Below, piece by piece: positions 53,300 to 63,968 of a stretch of 64,000 nucleotides of DNA; positions within the stretch are counted from its first letter, which is position 1; the number at the start of each line of letters is the position of its first letter. The translations under genes and the position numbers were made by a program. This DNA is from Colwellia sp. TT2012. GTDB taxonomy: Bacteria; Pseudomonadota; Gammaproteobacteria; Enterobacterales; Alteromonadaceae. The stretch covers positions 186,001 to 250,000 of the forward strand of contig NZ_LJYX01000002.1 of NCBI RefSeq assembly GCF_001440345.1, given 5' to 3'. The notes below the pieces were generated by a model that did no database searches, was not told the origin of the DNA, and saw nothing but the letters and a program-made list of their open reading frames with translations.

Positions 53300-53493
53300 G
53301 TTAAAAATGTAATTTTATTTCATATTTGTTGTTTAATTACATTATTTCATGGCAAGTAAGAACTTATTATTCAGTTAGGTCAGCAAAGCTTTAGTTAAAT
53401 CAATAAAAAACCTGCTGGGTATTTGGTGATTTAGCATGCATACAGTAAACTATCGACAATTATAGTTTTAATATTGCTTTAAGTGAAATTACC
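53300..53493. other. Upstream region of ubiE
   Basis: A/T-rich control region of the ubiEJB operon, with no recognised structure. The ATG of ubiE is preceded by AAGTGAAA. Confidence 0.35.
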
Positions 53494-54333
53494 ATGTCAT
53501 CCTCAGATAAAAATCCTCAAGCCAGTGACTTACCGACAAATCAGCAAACACCAACCGATGGCGACACTTCAGCCGATAACTCAGCCGAAAGTAAAGGTAC
53601 TACGCACTTTGGTTATAAAACCATAGAAAAAGACGACAAAATATCTATGGTAGCAGGCGTGTTTCACTCGGTGGCAAAGCAATATGATGTGATGAATGAT
53701 TTAATGTCCTTTGGTATTCATCGCTTATGGAAACGTTTTACTATTGATGCCAGCGGTGTTCGTCCAGGCAATACCGTTTTGGATCTAGCCGGTGGTACCG
53801 GTGATTTAACCGCTAAGTTTTCGCAACTCGTTGGTCGAGAAGGTAAAGTGATTTTAGCCGATATTAATAGCTCAATGTTAAATGTTGGTCGCGATAAATT
53901 ACGTGATAAAGGTTTAGTGCAAAATATAGAATATGTACAAGCAAATGCTGAATATTTACCTTTTGAAGAGAATACTTTTGATATAGTCACTATCGCTTTC
54001 GGTTTACGTAATGTAACGGATAAAGATAAAGCCTTACGCTCAATTTATTCGGTATTAAAACCGGGTGGCCGTTTACTTATTTTAGAATTTTCCAAGCCAG
54101 AGCATGAGCTATTGAATAAAGCCTATGACTTCTATTCCTTCAATATTTTACCTAAAATAGGGGAGTTGGTGGCGAAAGATGGTGCAAGCTACCAATACTT
54201 AGCCGAATCAATTCGCATGCATCCTGATCAAGAAACCTTGAAAAGCATGATGGATAACGCCGGTTTTGAACAAACCAGTTTCAAAAATTTAACTGGTGGG
54301 GTAGTTGCCTTACATAAAGGCTACAAGTTTTAA
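53494..54333 (+). CDS. ubiE: Ubiquinone/menaquinone methyltransferase UbiE
   Basis: A 279-residue SAM-dependent C-methyltransferase acting on the quinone ring in ubiquinone and menaquinone biosynthesis. It has [20 protein letters not shown] then [14 protein letters not shown], the SAM-binding [30 protein letters not shown], and the C-terminal [15 protein letters not shown] and HKGYKF. The first ~28 residues (Ser/Asp/Thr/Gln-rich) are an extension not present in E. coli UbiE (251 residues) and may be unstructured. It heads the ubiE-ubiJ-ubiB set with two bases to ubiJ. Confidence 0.95.
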   Translation: MSSSDKNPQASDLPTNQQTPTDGDTSADNSAESKGTTHFGYKTIEKDDKISMVAGVFHSVAKQYDVMNDLMSFGIHRLWKRFTIDASGVRPGNTVLDLAGGTGDLTAKFSQLVGREGKVILADINSSMLNVGRDKLRDKGLVQNIEYVQANAEYLPFEENTFDIVTIAFGLRNVTDKDKALRSIYSVLKPGGRLLILEFSKPEHELLNKAYDFYSFNILPKIGELVAKDGASYQYLAESIRMHPDQETLKSMMDNAGFEQTSFKNLTGGVVALHKGYKF

Positions 54334-54335
54334 CT

Positions 54336-55031
54336 ATGCGAGCTTTGAATAACCAGGCATTCACTCAGATCAGTACTCAACTTAATTCGAAATTAAGAGA
54401 TAGCCTATTATTACCACAAGTTGTCACGGCAACGCTTGAATTAATTATGAACAAAGCTTTGGCTTTAAATCATAATAAGGCCATCTCTTTTGCCGAGTTA
54501 AAGCAAAAAACGCTAACCCTTGAATTAGCTGAGCTTTCATTTCCGCTATCTTTTACTGTTAATACTAGCGATAGCTCAGCTGTGGTCATAGTTAGGTCTC
54601 AAACTGACAGTAGTGACTGTACGATAAAGACCAGTATAAAGGCGCTAAAAAAATTAAAAGCTAAGCAATCTCTAACACAATTAATCAAACAAGATGAATT
54701 AGATGTTAGCGGTGATATAAAAATAGCACAGCAATTTACTCACATTACTCAGTCACTGGCAATAGATTGGCAGTCTGAGCTAGCTAGGCACCTTGGTGAT
54801 GTGCCCACCCATAAGTTACTACAGTTTAGTGATAAAATTAGCAAATCCATTTCTGCAACCGCGAAGCAGATTGAAACAGATATTAGCGAATATCTAGTAC
54901 ATGAAAAACGCTTACTGGTCACTATAAGTGAAGTAACTGTTTTTAACCGGCAAGCCAAAGAACTTGCCAATGAAGTTAACGTAATCTCTGCGCGTATAGA
55001 TCAAATTTTTGCTGATTTAGCTGAAAAATAA
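54336..55031 (+). CDS. ubiJ: Ubiquinone biosynthesis accessory factor UbiJ (SCP2 domain)
   Basis: A 231-residue protein with an N-terminal SCP2-type lipid-binding domain (about 10-115) and a C-terminal coiled region (KQIETDISEYLVHEKRLLVT). UbiJ binds the hydrophobic intermediates and scaffolds the soluble Ubi complex. It lies between ubiE and ubiB, as in E. coli, two bases after ubiE, so it is translated from the same message. The sequence is more variable than its neighbours, as usual for this factor. Confidence 0.9.
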   Translation: MRALNNQAFTQISTQLNSKLRDSLLLPQVVTATLELIMNKALALNHNKAISFAELKQKTLTLELAELSFPLSFTVNTSDSSAVVIVRSQTDSSDCTIKTSIKALKKLKAKQSLTQLIKQDELDVSGDIKIAQQFTHITQSLAIDWQSELARHLGDVPTHKLLQFSDKISKSISATAKQIETDISEYLVHEKRLLVTISEVTVFNRQAKELANEVNVISARIDQIFADLAEK

Positions 55032-55085
55032 ATTCAAGCTTAATGAGTAAATACCACTAATAATGTATAGGAAATAGTAACCATC

Positions 55086-56654
55086 GTGAGTAGTAAACGT
55101 CTTTATCAAATCGTTAAAACCTTCTTGAATTTTGGTTTAGATACAATGGTACCCGCAGGCTTGTTGCCTTGGTATGTAAAAGTCGGTCGAGCCAGTTTAT
55201 TTTGGTTGCGAAACCAGCATAAAGATAAAACCCCAGAACGACGATTTCGTTTAGCGATAGAAACTTTAGGACCTGTTTTTATTAAATTCGGTCAAATGCT
55301 ATCGACTAGGCGTGACTTATTAACCCCAGAGTTAGCCGATGAACTTGCCTTATTACAAGACAAAGTAGCACCATTTGATGGCGAACAAGCTAAGCAACTT
55401 ATTATTGATGCCATGGGTATTGAAGTTTTTGAACAGCACTTTAAAGATTTTGACCTTACCCCTCTGGCGTCTGCCTCTATTGCGCAAGTTCATACTGCAA
55501 CCTTAATTTCAGGCGAAGAAGAGCAAAAAATAGTTATAAAAGTTTTACGTCCCAATATAACTGAAACCATCTTAGCGGATATTAAAGTGATGTCACTGTT
55601 TGCCGGCATTGTTGCGCGTTGGTTACCCGATGGTAAGCGTTTACGTCCTAAAGAAGTGGTACAAGAATATCGTAAAACCATTTTAGATGAGTTAGACCTT
55701 AATCGTGAAGCGGGCAATGCTATTCAATTAAGACGCAATTTTGAACAAGGTAGCGAGTACGATAAAGCGCTTTATGTACCGGAAATACATAGTGAATATA
55801 GCTTTAAGAATGTCTTAGTGATGGAGCGTATTTATGGTGTTGGTGTGGGTGATATCGCTAGACTAAACGAGCTTGGTGTCAATATGAAATTACTGGCTGA
55901 GCGTGGTGTTGAAGTCTTCTTCACCCAGGTATTCCGTGATAGTTTCTTTCATGCCGATATGCACCCGGGTAATGTTTTTGTTGATGTCACTAACCCTGAT
56001 GATCCTACTTGGATTGCCATAGATTTTGGCATTGTTGGTACCTTAAACCGTGAAGATAAACGATATTTAGCCGAAAACTTTGTTGCTTTTTTCAATCGCG
56101 ATTATCGAAAAGTAGCACAGCTGCATGTTGATTCTGGTTGGGTACCGGCAAATACCAGTGTTGATGAATTTGAGTTTGCTATCCGTACTGTTTGTGAACC
56201 GATTTTCAATAAACCTTTGTCAGAAATATCATTTGGCCAAGTGCTGGTTAATTTATTTAATACCGCACGACGTTTTAATATGGAAGTACAACCGCAGCTG
56301 GTGTTACTGCAAAAAACCTTATTGTATATAGAGGGCTTAGGTCGTCAATTATATCCACAGTTAGATTTATGGCAAACGGCAAAACCATTCTTAGAAAACT
56401 GGGTTAAACAGCAGATGGGCTTTAAAGCTGTCTTTAGTAAAATTAAAGCTAACTTACCGTTCTGGAATGAAAAACTGCCTGAAATGCCAGATTTAATTTA
56501 CGATTACTTAAAAACCAGTCGTGAAAATCAGCATCAACAAACACAATTAATGCGGACTATGCTGGTTAGCCAGGGTAAACAGAATCAACGAGTTATTTAC
56601 AGTGTTGTTGTTGCCGCTATTATTATTGCCACTGCGATACTATTAAGCCACTAG
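55086..56654 (+). CDS. ubiB: Ubiquinone biosynthesis kinase-like protein UbiB
   Basis: A 522-residue member of the UbiB/ADCK atypical kinase family, needed for ubiquinone synthesis, probably as an ATPase that handles membrane intermediates. It contains the KxGQ motif ([15 protein letters not shown]), an Ala-rich loop ([11 protein letters not shown]), VMERIYGV, the catalytic [11 protein letters not shown] and the DFG-equivalent [10 protein letters not shown]. coli UbiB has 546 residues and two C-terminal helices; here the tail is shorter with one clear helix ([14 protein letters not shown]). The start is GTG, with AGGAAA about 13 bases upstream. It is the last gene of ubiE-ubiJ-ubiB. Confidence 0.95.
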   Translation: MSSKRLYQIVKTFLNFGLDTMVPAGLLPWYVKVGRASLFWLRNQHKDKTPERRFRLAIETLGPVFIKFGQMLSTRRDLLTPELADELALLQDKVAPFDGEQAKQLIIDAMGIEVFEQHFKDFDLTPLASASIAQVHTATLISGEEEQKIVIKVLRPNITETILADIKVMSLFAGIVARWLPDGKRLRPKEVVQEYRKTILDELDLNREAGNAIQLRRNFEQGSEYDKALYVPEIHSEYSFKNVLVMERIYGVGVGDIARLNELGVNMKLLAERGVEVFFTQVFRDSFFHADMHPGNVFVDVTNPDDPTWIAIDFGIVGTLNREDKRYLAENFVAFFNRDYRKVAQLHVDSGWVPANTSVDEFEFAIRTVCEPIFNKPLSEISFGQVLVNLFNTARRFNMEVQPQLVLLQKTLLYIEGLGRQLYPQLDLWQTAKPFLENWVKQQMGFKAVFSKIKANLPFWNEKLPEMPDLIYDYLKTSRENQHQQTQLMRTMLVSQGKQNQRVIYSVVVAAIIIATAILLSH

Positions 56655-56702
56655 AGTTCATCACTAGTGGCTAGTGCTTCAAGTTAAAACTGCCAGTATG
56701 TT

Positions 56703-56841
56703 TTCACTGCCTTAGCTTTAGCAAGCTGGGCAGGTAAACTTGCTTGCATGTTTGATTAAGCTTGCTTGCTCAACGTGCGAGACTGTTTTTTCGTGGTGTT
56801 TTTTTCATAGCTCAAAGTTGCCAATTTAACTCATCTTGTGG
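56703..56841 (-). pseudogene. Decayed duplicate of the rep 3' end
   Basis: On the minus strand this stretch resembles the last ~45 codons of rep, including sequence matching AQLAKA and EQANK regions and a shared TCATCTTGTGGC block (130 bases apart in the two copies). It has indels, no open frame, and noticeably more differences than the lysR tail. It is a non-functional relic directly downstream of the intact gene. Confidence 0.75.
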
Positions 56842-56842
56842 C

Positions 56843-58873
56843 TTATTTTTTTGCTGCATTGGCTTTTGCTAGCTGGGCACGTAAACTTGCCATGCCTTGT
56901 TTATTTGCTTGCTCAACGTGTGCGACTGTTTTTTTCGTGGTACCCAGCTCCCAATTTAAATCATCTTGTGGCAATTCATGTAAAAAGCGACTGGCTTCGG
57001 TGCGAATCAGCTCACCAAATTGGCGGCGCTCTTTGGCGTAAGTAAATATTAACTCACGCTGGGCTCGAGTGATACCAACATAAGCAAGGCGACGCTCTTC
57101 TTCAACACTGCCTTCATCAATACTGGTTTGATGGGGCAAGAGACCTTCTTCCATACCAATAAGAAATACATAAGGAAACTCTAAGCCTTTGGAGGCATGA
57201 AGTGTCATCAATTGCACTTGGTCGTTACTCTCTTCCTCTTCATTTCGTTCCATCATATCGCGTAAGGTTAAACGTGTAACAATTTCAGGCAAGGTCATGG
57301 GCTCTTGGTCATCACTGCCTTCGAGCATTTGTGTAACCCAGCTAAAGAGTTCGGTGACATTCTTCATGCGCATTTCAGCCGCTTTTGCACTCGGTGAAGT
57401 GTCATAGAGGAAGTCTTCGTAATTAATCTCGCGGATCATTGAACGTAATACGGCTGCGGTATCACCACGTTCAGCTTGATCGCCAATATCAACCAACCAT
57501 CGGGTAAATGCTTGCATTTTCAATAAGCCACGACCGGTTAAGGTTTGTTCTAAACCAAGCTCAAAACTGGCGGCAAACATGCTAATTTGACGCATATTGG
57601 CGTAATTACCTAATTTCTCTAATGTGGTCGGGCCTAATTCTCGTTTAGGGATATTAACAATGCGTAAAAAGGCATTATCATCATCTGGATTCACCAAAAC
57701 GCGTAAGTAGGCCATGATATCTTTAATTTCTGCCCGAGAGAAAAATGAGGTGCCACCGCTTATTTTATACGGTATGCGGTTTTTCATCAGAGCCTTTTCT
57801 AATAAACGTGATTGATGATTACCGCGATAAAGCACAGCGTAATCTTTGTATTGGCTACGGTTCATAAAACGATGACCAATTAGCTCGCCAATAACTCGTT
57901 CAATTTCATGATCTTCATTTTTTGCTTGTAGTACACGCAGCTGTACCCCATAGGCGAGTTCACTGAATAAGGTTTTTTCGTATACATGGGGATTATTAGC
58001 AATGAGTACGTTAGCACATTTTAATATCCGACCGCTGGAGCGATAATTTTGTTCTAATTTTATCACTTTTAAATTGGGATAATCTTTACCCAGTTGTACT
58101 AGATTTTCTGGCTTGGCACCACGCCAAGAATAAATGGATTGATCGTCGTCACCCACTACCGTTAAACGAGCTCGTTCACCGGCTAGTTGTCTTACTAATT
58201 CATATTGACTGGCGTTGGTATCTTGATATTCATCGACTAATAAATAGCGAATTTTTTGTTGCCAGCGTTCTTTAACCGCAGGGTAATTTTTCAGTAATAA
58301 GGTCGGAATAAGAATAAGATCATCAAAGTCGAGGGCATTATAGGCTTTCATATGCTGATGATAACGCTGATAAAACTCGGCATATTCAATGCTATTGGCA
58401 TCACTGGCCATTTTCAATGCTGCATCGGGTAAGTACAAATCATTCTTCCAGCTTGAAATCATGCTTTGTAGTTTACTCAGTAAATCTTTATCACCATCAA
58501 GCTCGTCCAGGGTCAATTCTTTGAGCAAGGCTAAACTGTCTTGATCATCAAAGAGAGTGAAACCTGGTTTGTAACCTAAGGTTTTAATTTCCCGACGGAT
58601 AATATCAAGACCGAGTGAGTGGAACGTAGAAACCGTTAAACCACGGGTTAAGTCTTTGCCTAACATTTTTTGGATACGTTCTTTCATTTCACGTGCGGCT
58701 TTATTGGTAAAGGTTACCGCGGCAATATTACGGGCTTTGTAATCACACTTTTGAATTAAGTAAGCAATTTTTTGACAAATAACCCCTGTTTTTCCTGAGC
58801 CAGCGCCCGCTAGCACTAAGCAAGGGCCACTAACATATTTTACTGCTTCATTTTGTTTAGGATTAAGTTTCAT
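56843..58873 (-). CDS. rep: ATP-dependent DNA helicase Rep
   Basis: A 676-residue superfamily 1A helicase (E. coli Rep has 673). Motifs are I GAGSGKT near 24, Ia [67 protein letters not shown] and [12 protein letters not shown]. It moves 3' to 5' on DNA and removes proteins in front of the replication fork. It lies on the opposite strand between ubiB and ubiK. The C-terminus is Ala/Lys-rich, where Rep binds DnaB. The 3' end is duplicated downstream as a decayed tandem copy. Confidence 0.95.
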   Translation of the reverse strand: MKLNPKQNEAVKYVSGPCLVLAGAGSGKTGVICQKIAYLIQKCDYKARNIAAVTFTNKAAREMKERIQKMLGKDLTRGLTVSTFHSLGLDIIRREIKTLGYKPGFTLFDDQDSLALLKELTLDELDGDKDLLSKLQSMISSWKNDLYLPDAALKMASDANSIEYAEFYQRYHQHMKAYNALDFDDLILIPTLLLKNYPAVKERWQQKIRYLLVDEYQDTNASQYELVRQLAGERARLTVVGDDDQSIYSWRGAKPENLVQLGKDYPNLKVIKLEQNYRSSGRILKCANVLIANNPHVYEKTLFSELAYGVQLRVLQAKNEDHEIERVIGELIGHRFMNRSQYKDYAVLYRGNHQSRLLEKALMKNRIPYKISGGTSFFSRAEIKDIMAYLRVLVNPDDDNAFLRIVNIPKRELGPTTLEKLGNYANMRQISMFAASFELGLEQTLTGRGLLKMQAFTRWLVDIGDQAERGDTAAVLRSMIREINYEDFLYDTSPSAKAAEMRMKNVTELFSWVTQMLEGSDDQEPMTLPEIVTRLTLRDMMERNEEEESNDQVQLMTLHASKGLEFPYVFLIGMEEGLLPHQTSIDEGSVEEERRLAYVGITRAQRELIFTYAKERRQFGELIRTEASRFLHELPQDDLNWELGTTKKTVAHVEQANKQGMASLRAQLAKANAAKK

Positions 58874-58983
58874 TATTTTTTACTACACTATTGAAAATAA
58901 ACTATCGACCCGTGATTTTACCTGTTTTTAGTCATAGGCAAAACAGTTACAATGCAAGACATGTAAAAAAATAGGAAATTATT

Positions 58984-59238
58984 ATGTTGACTGCAAAAAA
59001 GTTAGAAGAAATTGCCAAACAAGTAACCGAGTCTATTCCAGCAAGTTTAAAAAATATCGCCCATGAATTGGAAGATAAAGCTAAGACGGTTTTGCAAAGC
59101 AAGTTATCACAACTTGATGTGGTAACACGCGAAGAGTTTGATGTACAAACACAAGTATTGCTCAAGACGCGGGCGCAATTAACCGCGCTTGAAACTAAGC
59201 TAGCAGAACTGGAAGAAAAAATAGCAGCAAGCAAATAA
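58984..59238 (+). CDS. ubiK: Ubiquinone biosynthesis accessory factor UbiK (YqiC)
   Basis: An 84-residue protein of the UbiK/BMFP family: helical KKLEEIAKQVTESIPASLKN, the linker region and the C-terminal coiled coil LLKTRAQLTALETKLAELEE. UbiK binds UbiJ and is needed for efficient aerobic ubiquinone synthesis. It is divergent from rep by about 110 bases and only about 2.3 kb from ubiE-ubiJ-ubiB, so four ubiquinone-related genes cluster here. A weak AGGAAA lies before the ATG. Confidence 0.88.
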   Translation: MLTAKKLEEIAKQVTESIPASLKNIAHELEDKAKTVLQSKLSQLDVVTREEFDVQTQVLLKTRAQLTALETKLAELEEKIAASK

Positions 59239-59329
59239 GTTAGTGCTAGCCGTTAAAACGACATCATTCTAGTATTGATAACATCAGCCACACAATTAAC
59301 CTTAATATTAACAAGGACAAAATTATTTC

Positions 59330-60742
59330 ATGTCATCATCTAAAGTAGCCTTAACATCAGGCCCTTCTGCCATTACCTGTTTCAAAGCTTATGATATCCG
59401 CGGAAAATTAGGCAAAGAATTAAATACTGATGTCGCTTATCGCATCGGTCGCGCTTTTTCCCAGTATACCCAAGCAAAAACTGTAGTGGTTGGTGGTGAC
59501 ATACGTTTAACCAGTGATGAGTTGAAAGAGGCTTTGGCACAAGGGCTAATGGCGGGTGGCAGCAACGTTATCGATTTAGGTTTAGCCGGTACTGAACATA
59601 TTTATTTTGCCACCAGTTACTTAGAGTGCGATGGCGGTATTGTCGTTACTGCAAGTCATAATCCGATTGATTACAATGGTATGAAGCTGGTACGCGAAAA
59701 CTCAAAACCTATCAGTGGTGATACTGGCCTGTTCGATATCCAAGCCCTTGCCGAGCAGAATGATTTTATTGAGGTTGCCAGCAAAGGCACATTAAGCACT
59801 GTTGATATTAGCCAGCCTTATACCGAACACTTATTAACTTATATTGATAATAAAAATATCACGCCATTAAAGTTGGTGGTCAATGCCGGTAATGGTACGG
59901 CAGGCCCAGCGCTTGATGCCATAGAAAGTGCTTTTAAAGCCTTAAATGTCCCTATTGAATTTATTAAAGTACATCATCAACCCGATGGTACTTTCCCTAA
60001 CGGTATTCCAAATCCACTATTAATAGAAAATCGTGCCGCGACTCGTGATGCGGTAATCAAACATGGTGCAGATATGGGTATTGCCTGGGATGGTGATTTT
60101 GATCGTTGTTTCTTATTTGATGAAAGCGGTGAATTCATTGAAGGTTATTATATTGTGGGTTTATTAGCAGAAAACTTTTTAAATAAAGTTACCGGTGATA
60201 AAACACAAGCAAAAATCATTCATGATCCACGTTTAACTTGGAATACGATTGATATTGTTGAGCAAGCGGGCGCTCAAGCCATCCAAAGTAAAACGGGTCA
60301 CGCTTTTATTAAAGAGCGCATGCGAAGTGAAGATGCTATTTATGGTGGTGAAATGAGTGCTCATCATTATTTTCGCGACTTCTTTTATTGTGATAGCGGC
60401 ATGATCCCCTGGTTATTAATTGCCGAGTTGGTTTGTTTACGTAAGCAGCCGCTGTCTAGTTTAGTGAAAGAGCGCATAGCGGCTTATCCATCATCGGGTG
60501 AAATTAATAATAAAATTGCCGATCCAAAAGCTGCTATTGCCCGTGTTTTTGATTTTTATCAACCCCAAGCACACGTTATTGATAAAACAGATGGTATTAG
60601 TATGGAATTTGGCAATTGGCGCTTCAATTTACGCAGCAGTAATACTGAGCCAGTGGTACGGTTAAATGTTGAGTCTAAAGGCGATAAAGCCTTGATGCAG
60701 GAAAAAACAGAGCAAGTATTAGCTTTGTTGTTAGCAGAGTAG
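59330..60742 (+). CDS. Phosphomannomutase/phosphoglucomutase
   Basis: A 470-residue alpha-D-phosphohexomutase (ManB/CpsG/AlgC type). The catalytic phosphoserine is in [17 protein letters not shown], the metal loop in [13 protein letters not shown], the sugar-binding motif [12 protein letters not shown], and the phosphate-binding [15 protein letters not shown] at the end. It makes mannose-1-phosphate (or glucose-1-phosphate) for GDP-mannose and polysaccharide synthesis. It is ten bases before the next gene and starts the exosortase-associated polysaccharide locus. Confidence 0.93.
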   Translation: MSSSKVALTSGPSAITCFKAYDIRGKLGKELNTDVAYRIGRAFSQYTQAKTVVVGGDIRLTSDELKEALAQGLMAGGSNVIDLGLAGTEHIYFATSYLECDGGIVVTASHNPIDYNGMKLVRENSKPISGDTGLFDIQALAEQNDFIEVASKGTLSTVDISQPYTEHLLTYIDNKNITPLKLVVNAGNGTAGPALDAIESAFKALNVPIEFIKVHHQPDGTFPNGIPNPLLIENRAATRDAVIKHGADMGIAWDGDFDRCFLFDESGEFIEGYYIVGLLAENFLNKVTGDKTQAKIIHDPRLTWNTIDIVEQAGAQAIQSKTGHAFIKERMRSEDAIYGGEMSAHHYFRDFFYCDSGMIPWLLIAELVCLRKQPLSSLVKERIAAYPSSGEINNKIADPKAAIARVFDFYQPQAHVIDKTDGISMEFGNWRFNLRSSNTEPVVRLNVESKGDKALMQEKTEQVLALLLAE

Positions 60743-60751
60743 TCTTTTTTT

Positions 60752-61879
60752 ATGGCCGAGAGCTTAATGACTGTGAGTAAACAGTTTTCTTATCGTGAAC
60801 TATCATTTACTGAGTTTGCTCAGCAATATCAAACCAGTATGCCTAAGGCGAGGTTATTTGAATTAACTTTGCCTTGGCTTATTGCGACAGAGCAGTTTAT
60901 GCTGCCCGAAAATAGCCAAGTGCTGGTGCATTGTTTATATCAAACCAGTAAAGGACAAGAGCCAGTATTAAGTATTGCTTGGCCTTTGGTACATAGTACT
61001 ATCCATAATAAGAGTAAATGGTCTCAACCGCAGATTAGCTCACTGAGCAGTTTTTACTCGGCAGTTACCGAACCCATATTTTTTACCACTGCGGATAAAC
61101 AAACATTACAGCAGTTATTATCCTATATAAAACATGACCATCAGTGGCATAGTATGCAACTTGGTGCTTTTGAAGAGGGTATTGTCAGCCAAGCACTGCT
61201 GGAGTATTTCCCTTATCAGCGAGTTTTTGCTAAAGCTGATAATATCTACCAACAAGGGCTTACTGACTATGCTAGTTATTATCAACAAAGACCGAGTCAA
61301 TTACGCAATACCATAAAAAGACGTCAAAAAAAACTGACTAAAGCGCAGCAATACCGAATTGAAATAATTACCGATGTCAGTACTTTTTCCTCGGCATTTT
61401 CTGCTTATAAAGCCATTTACCAACAAAGCTGGAAAGGTGATGAGTTTAGCTTCGATTTTATCGAGCAAGTGTGTCTGGCAGCGTTGCAAGAAAATAAATT
61501 ACGTTTTGGGCTCTTGTTTGTTGATGATGAGCCTGCAGCTGCCCAGCTTTGGTTTGTACAAACTAGTTATAATGATAGTGGACAGGTCCAAGCAACGGCT
61601 TCTATTTTTAAGCTGGCTTATGCCCCCAAGTATCAAATGTACTCGGTTGGTTCTATTTTATCATTAGCTTTATCTGAACATGTTATCAGTCAAGATAAAG
61701 TCACCAGTATTGAATTCGGTATGGGCTCTGAGCCATATAAACAAGATTGGTTAGCAGGCAAAAGAACTCGACAAAGCTATCTAATTTTTAATCAGCATAG
61801 TATCTATGGTAAGTTAGCCATTATTCGGCATCTGCTACTACCCTGGCTAATTAAACCCTTCAAAAGGAAAAGTAAGTAA
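60752..61879 (+). CDS. GNAT (BioF2/FemAB-like) acyltransferase in polysaccharide locus
   Basis: A 375-residue protein. The C-terminal half has the Acetyltransf_6-type pattern: RNTIKRRQKKL near 190, YQQSWKGDEFSFDFIEQ, LRFGLLFVDDEPAAAQLWFV, and IEFGMGSEPYKQDWLAGKR, the family's characteristic ending. Similar proteins occur in exosortase/PEP-CTERM and polysaccharide loci, where they may transfer an acyl or aminoacyl group to a sugar or lipid. It precedes an acyl carrier protein gene by three bases, so a carrier-bound acyl donor is plausible (inference). Confidence 0.75.
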   Translation: MAESLMTVSKQFSYRELSFTEFAQQYQTSMPKARLFELTLPWLIATEQFMLPENSQVLVHCLYQTSKGQEPVLSIAWPLVHSTIHNKSKWSQPQISSLSSFYSAVTEPIFFTTADKQTLQQLLSYIKHDHQWHSMQLGAFEEGIVSQALLEYFPYQRVFAKADNIYQQGLTDYASYYQQRPSQLRNTIKRRQKKLTKAQQYRIEIITDVSTFSSAFSAYKAIYQQSWKGDEFSFDFIEQVCLAALQENKLRFGLLFVDDEPAAAQLWFVQTSYNDSGQVQATASIFKLAYAPKYQMYSVGSILSLALSEHVISQDKVTSIEFGMGSEPYKQDWLAGKRTRQSYLIFNQHSIYGKLAIIRHLLLPWLIKPFKRKSK

Positions 61880-61882
61880 ATA

Positions 61883-62158
61883 ATGACTTCTGTACAATCT
61901 AGCGAGCAAGTTAGCGCACAAACCACAGCGCAACTCATTAAGTTATTAATCGCCATTATTCCCAATTATGATGAAAGTTTTTGGCATGCTGAAACTGAGT
62001 TATTTGGCGCTATTGCTGAGTTTGATTCCATGACGTTAGTCACCTTGATTGGTGAAATGGAAGAATCTTTCGATATAACCCTTGATGATGATGATATCAG
62101 TGCCGAGAATTTTGCTTCGGTGGCTAGTTTAACCGAATTAGTACTAGAACGTAGTTAA
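61883..62158 (+). CDS. Acyl carrier protein (exosortase locus type)
   Basis: A 91-residue carrier protein. The phosphopantetheine serine is in AEFDSMTLVTLIGEMEESFD (DSM in place of the usual DSL), followed by acidic helix II and the ITLDDDDISAENFASVASLT end. It differs from housekeeping AcpP. Carriers of this kind are encoded with exosortase-A-associated hydrolases and ligases. It lies between the GNAT protein and hydrolase 2 with gaps of only a few bases, as part of one operon. Confidence 0.85.
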   Translation: MTSVQSSEQVSAQTTAQLIKLLIAIIPNYDESFWHAETELFGAIAEFDSMTLVTLIGEMEESFDITLDDDDISAENFASVASLTELVLERS

Positions 62159-62169
62159 GCGTTTTGGCT

Positions 62170-62997
62170 ATGGTATCGACTAGAGTAGAATTTTATCCAG
62201 GTGCTAAAGGGCCATTATTTCGGATAATTCGCACCCCAGAGCAAGTACTTGCTCACCTGCTATTTATTGCGCCCTTGTTCGAACAGGCCAATCAAACCCG
62301 ACACCATATTAGCCGTTCAGCCATTAATGGTTATCACCATGGCTGGCAAACTATCATTTTTGATCACTATGGTACTGGGGATAGTGGTGGTGAACTTGTT
62401 GATACTAGCTTAGTCTTGTGGCAGCAAGATATTGTTAAGCAGCTAGGGGAAATTAAAGCCAACTCGGCTCAAGCAATCTACCTGTCATTACCATTATCTG
62501 CGGTGTTATTATTATCGGATGAAATCCTTAGTTATGTTGATGGCGTGCTACTGTTACAACCTGACTTTAACGGTAAACGTTTTGTCCAGCAATTTAAGCG
62601 TCTAGCGTTAGCGGCTGGCTTTACTCAGCGTAAGACGGCAATACCTACGACCATAGCTGCAGCAAAAAAACGACAACAAACCATTGAGATTGCCGGCTAT
62701 ACCATGCAAGAAAATTTGCTCGACCAGTTAGCTGCACAGAATTTAAATCAGCTAACTGACGTTAAGGTCCCTTGTTATTGGTTTGAATGGTTAGCCCAGT
62801 CAGAGGCGTTGAGCCCAGGCAGAGCAAAGCAGCAACAAGCACTCGCCAATAAAAGTAACAAGTTGATTATTCAACAAATAACAGAGATGAAATTTTGGCA
62901 GGCCACTGAATTACAAATATCGCCTGAATTTTTACGGCAAGAGCAGTTGCTTTTTAGCCAGTTAATTGCTGGCGCAGCGGAAATAAGTGGATGTTAG
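62170..62997 (+). CDS. Exosortase A system-associated hydrolase 2 (alpha/beta hydrolase-like)
   Basis: A protein of about 275 residues related to TIGR03101: EFYPGAKGPLFRIIRTPEQV, an IAPLFEQANQTRHHIS lid-side block and IIFDHYGTGDSGGELVDTS. The usual nucleophile elbow is poorly conserved (YLSLPLSAVLLL), so its hydrolase activity is doubtful. ATG at 62170 is taken, with TTG at 62164 as alternative. It overlaps hydrolase 1 by seven bases. The family is known only from exosortase A loci; its substrate is unknown. Confidence 0.78.
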   Translation: MVSTRVEFYPGAKGPLFRIIRTPEQVLAHLLFIAPLFEQANQTRHHISRSAINGYHHGWQTIIFDHYGTGDSGGELVDTSLVLWQQDIVKQLGEIKANSAQAIYLSLPLSAVLLLSDEILSYVDGVLLLQPDFNGKRFVQQFKRLALAAGFTQRKTAIPTTIAAAKKRQQTIEIAGYTMQENLLDQLAAQNLNQLTDVKVPCYWFEWLAQSEALSPGRAKQQQALANKSNKLIIQQITEMKFWQATELQISPEFLRQEQLLFSQLIAGAAEISGC

Positions 62998-63851
62998 AGC
63001 AAGGTGTTATTTTTAATAGCAAGGGTAAACAATTAATTGCCATTGAACATTTACCCATGCCGGTAACCATGACCCGGGGTGAAAATGCCACTAAAAAAGG
63101 TGTGATAATTGTTGTGGGTGGCCCACAAACACGTGTTGGTAGCCACAGACTGTTTGTTTATTTGGCAAGGGCGTTAGCTAAACAGGGCCTTACCGTATTT
63201 CGCTTTGATTATAGCGGTGCTGGCGACAGTGAAGGTGAACTTAGTACTTTTACTGACATTCAAAGTGACATTGATGCCGCTATACAAACCTTTCAACAAC
63301 GCCATAGTGATATTACTGAGTTGGCTTTATGGGGGTTATGTGATGCTGCCTCGGCCATTTTACTGTATCTTAATGATAATCATCAACAAACAAAAATAAA
63401 GCAGGTGTTTTTGGTTAACCCTTGGGTAAGGCAAGTGCAGACACAAGCAAAAACTTACCTGCGCTCTTATTACCTTAAACGATTAAGGAGTAAAGCCTTC
63501 TGGCGGAAACTGCTGAGGGGAAAAGTACAAGCACAAGTCGCGCTTAGTGAGATTAATCAGTTTCATCAGCAAGGCAAAGCAAGTAATAATATTCACCCTG
63601 AGGATAACTTTGTTACGCAAATGCTACAGGGCTTGAGCAAGTTTACTGGCCAAAGTCATATCATCCTTAGTGGTAATGATTTAACCGCGGATGAATTTAG
63701 GTTGTTAGTTAAAAGTAATAAACATTGGCAGCAAGTAATGGCTCAGGCTAGTATAGAGCAGAAAATAATCAACCAAGCTGACCATACTTTTTCTCAACGG
63801 GATAAACAAAATCAACTGATAGAATTTACTGCTAAGGCGTTAGTAAAGTAA
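62991..63851 (+). CDS. Exosortase A system-associated hydrolase 1 (alpha/beta hydrolase)
   Basis: A 286-residue alpha/beta hydrolase of the TIGR03100 type: IIVVGGPQTRVGSHRLFVYL, VFRFDYSGAGDSEGEL and the nucleophile elbow LWGLCDAASAILLYL, where Cys replaces the common Ser. It is paired with hydrolase 2 by a seven-base overlap, the standard order in exosortase A loci. A role in processing an acyl-sugar or lipid precursor of the exopolysaccharide is inferred from context. Confidence 0.82.
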   Translation: MLEQGVIFNSKGKQLIAIEHLPMPVTMTRGENATKKGVIIVVGGPQTRVGSHRLFVYLARALAKQGLTVFRFDYSGAGDSEGELSTFTDIQSDIDAAIQTFQQRHSDITELALWGLCDAASAILLYLNDNHQQTKIKQVFLVNPWVRQVQTQAKTYLRSYYLKRLRSKAFWRKLLRGKVQAQVALSEINQFHQQGKASNNIHPEDNFVTQMLQGLSKFTGQSHIILSGNDLTADEFRLLVKSNKHWQQVMAQASIEQKIINQADHTFSQRDKQNQLIEFTAKALVK

Positions 63852-63968
63852 GTCGTTAACAGAAGATTACAATACTCACCTGAGTTATGTTACTTGTGTG
63901 AGTAAATGCTTTACAATTGCCAAGCAAATGAAAATAGCCGCATAAATCTAGCAACTTAAGGAAGAAAA

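Noticed and set aside
56647-56671. Inverted repeat GCCACTAG/CTAGTGGC at the ubiB stop as terminator
   Set aside because: The stem is only 8 bp and no T run follows.
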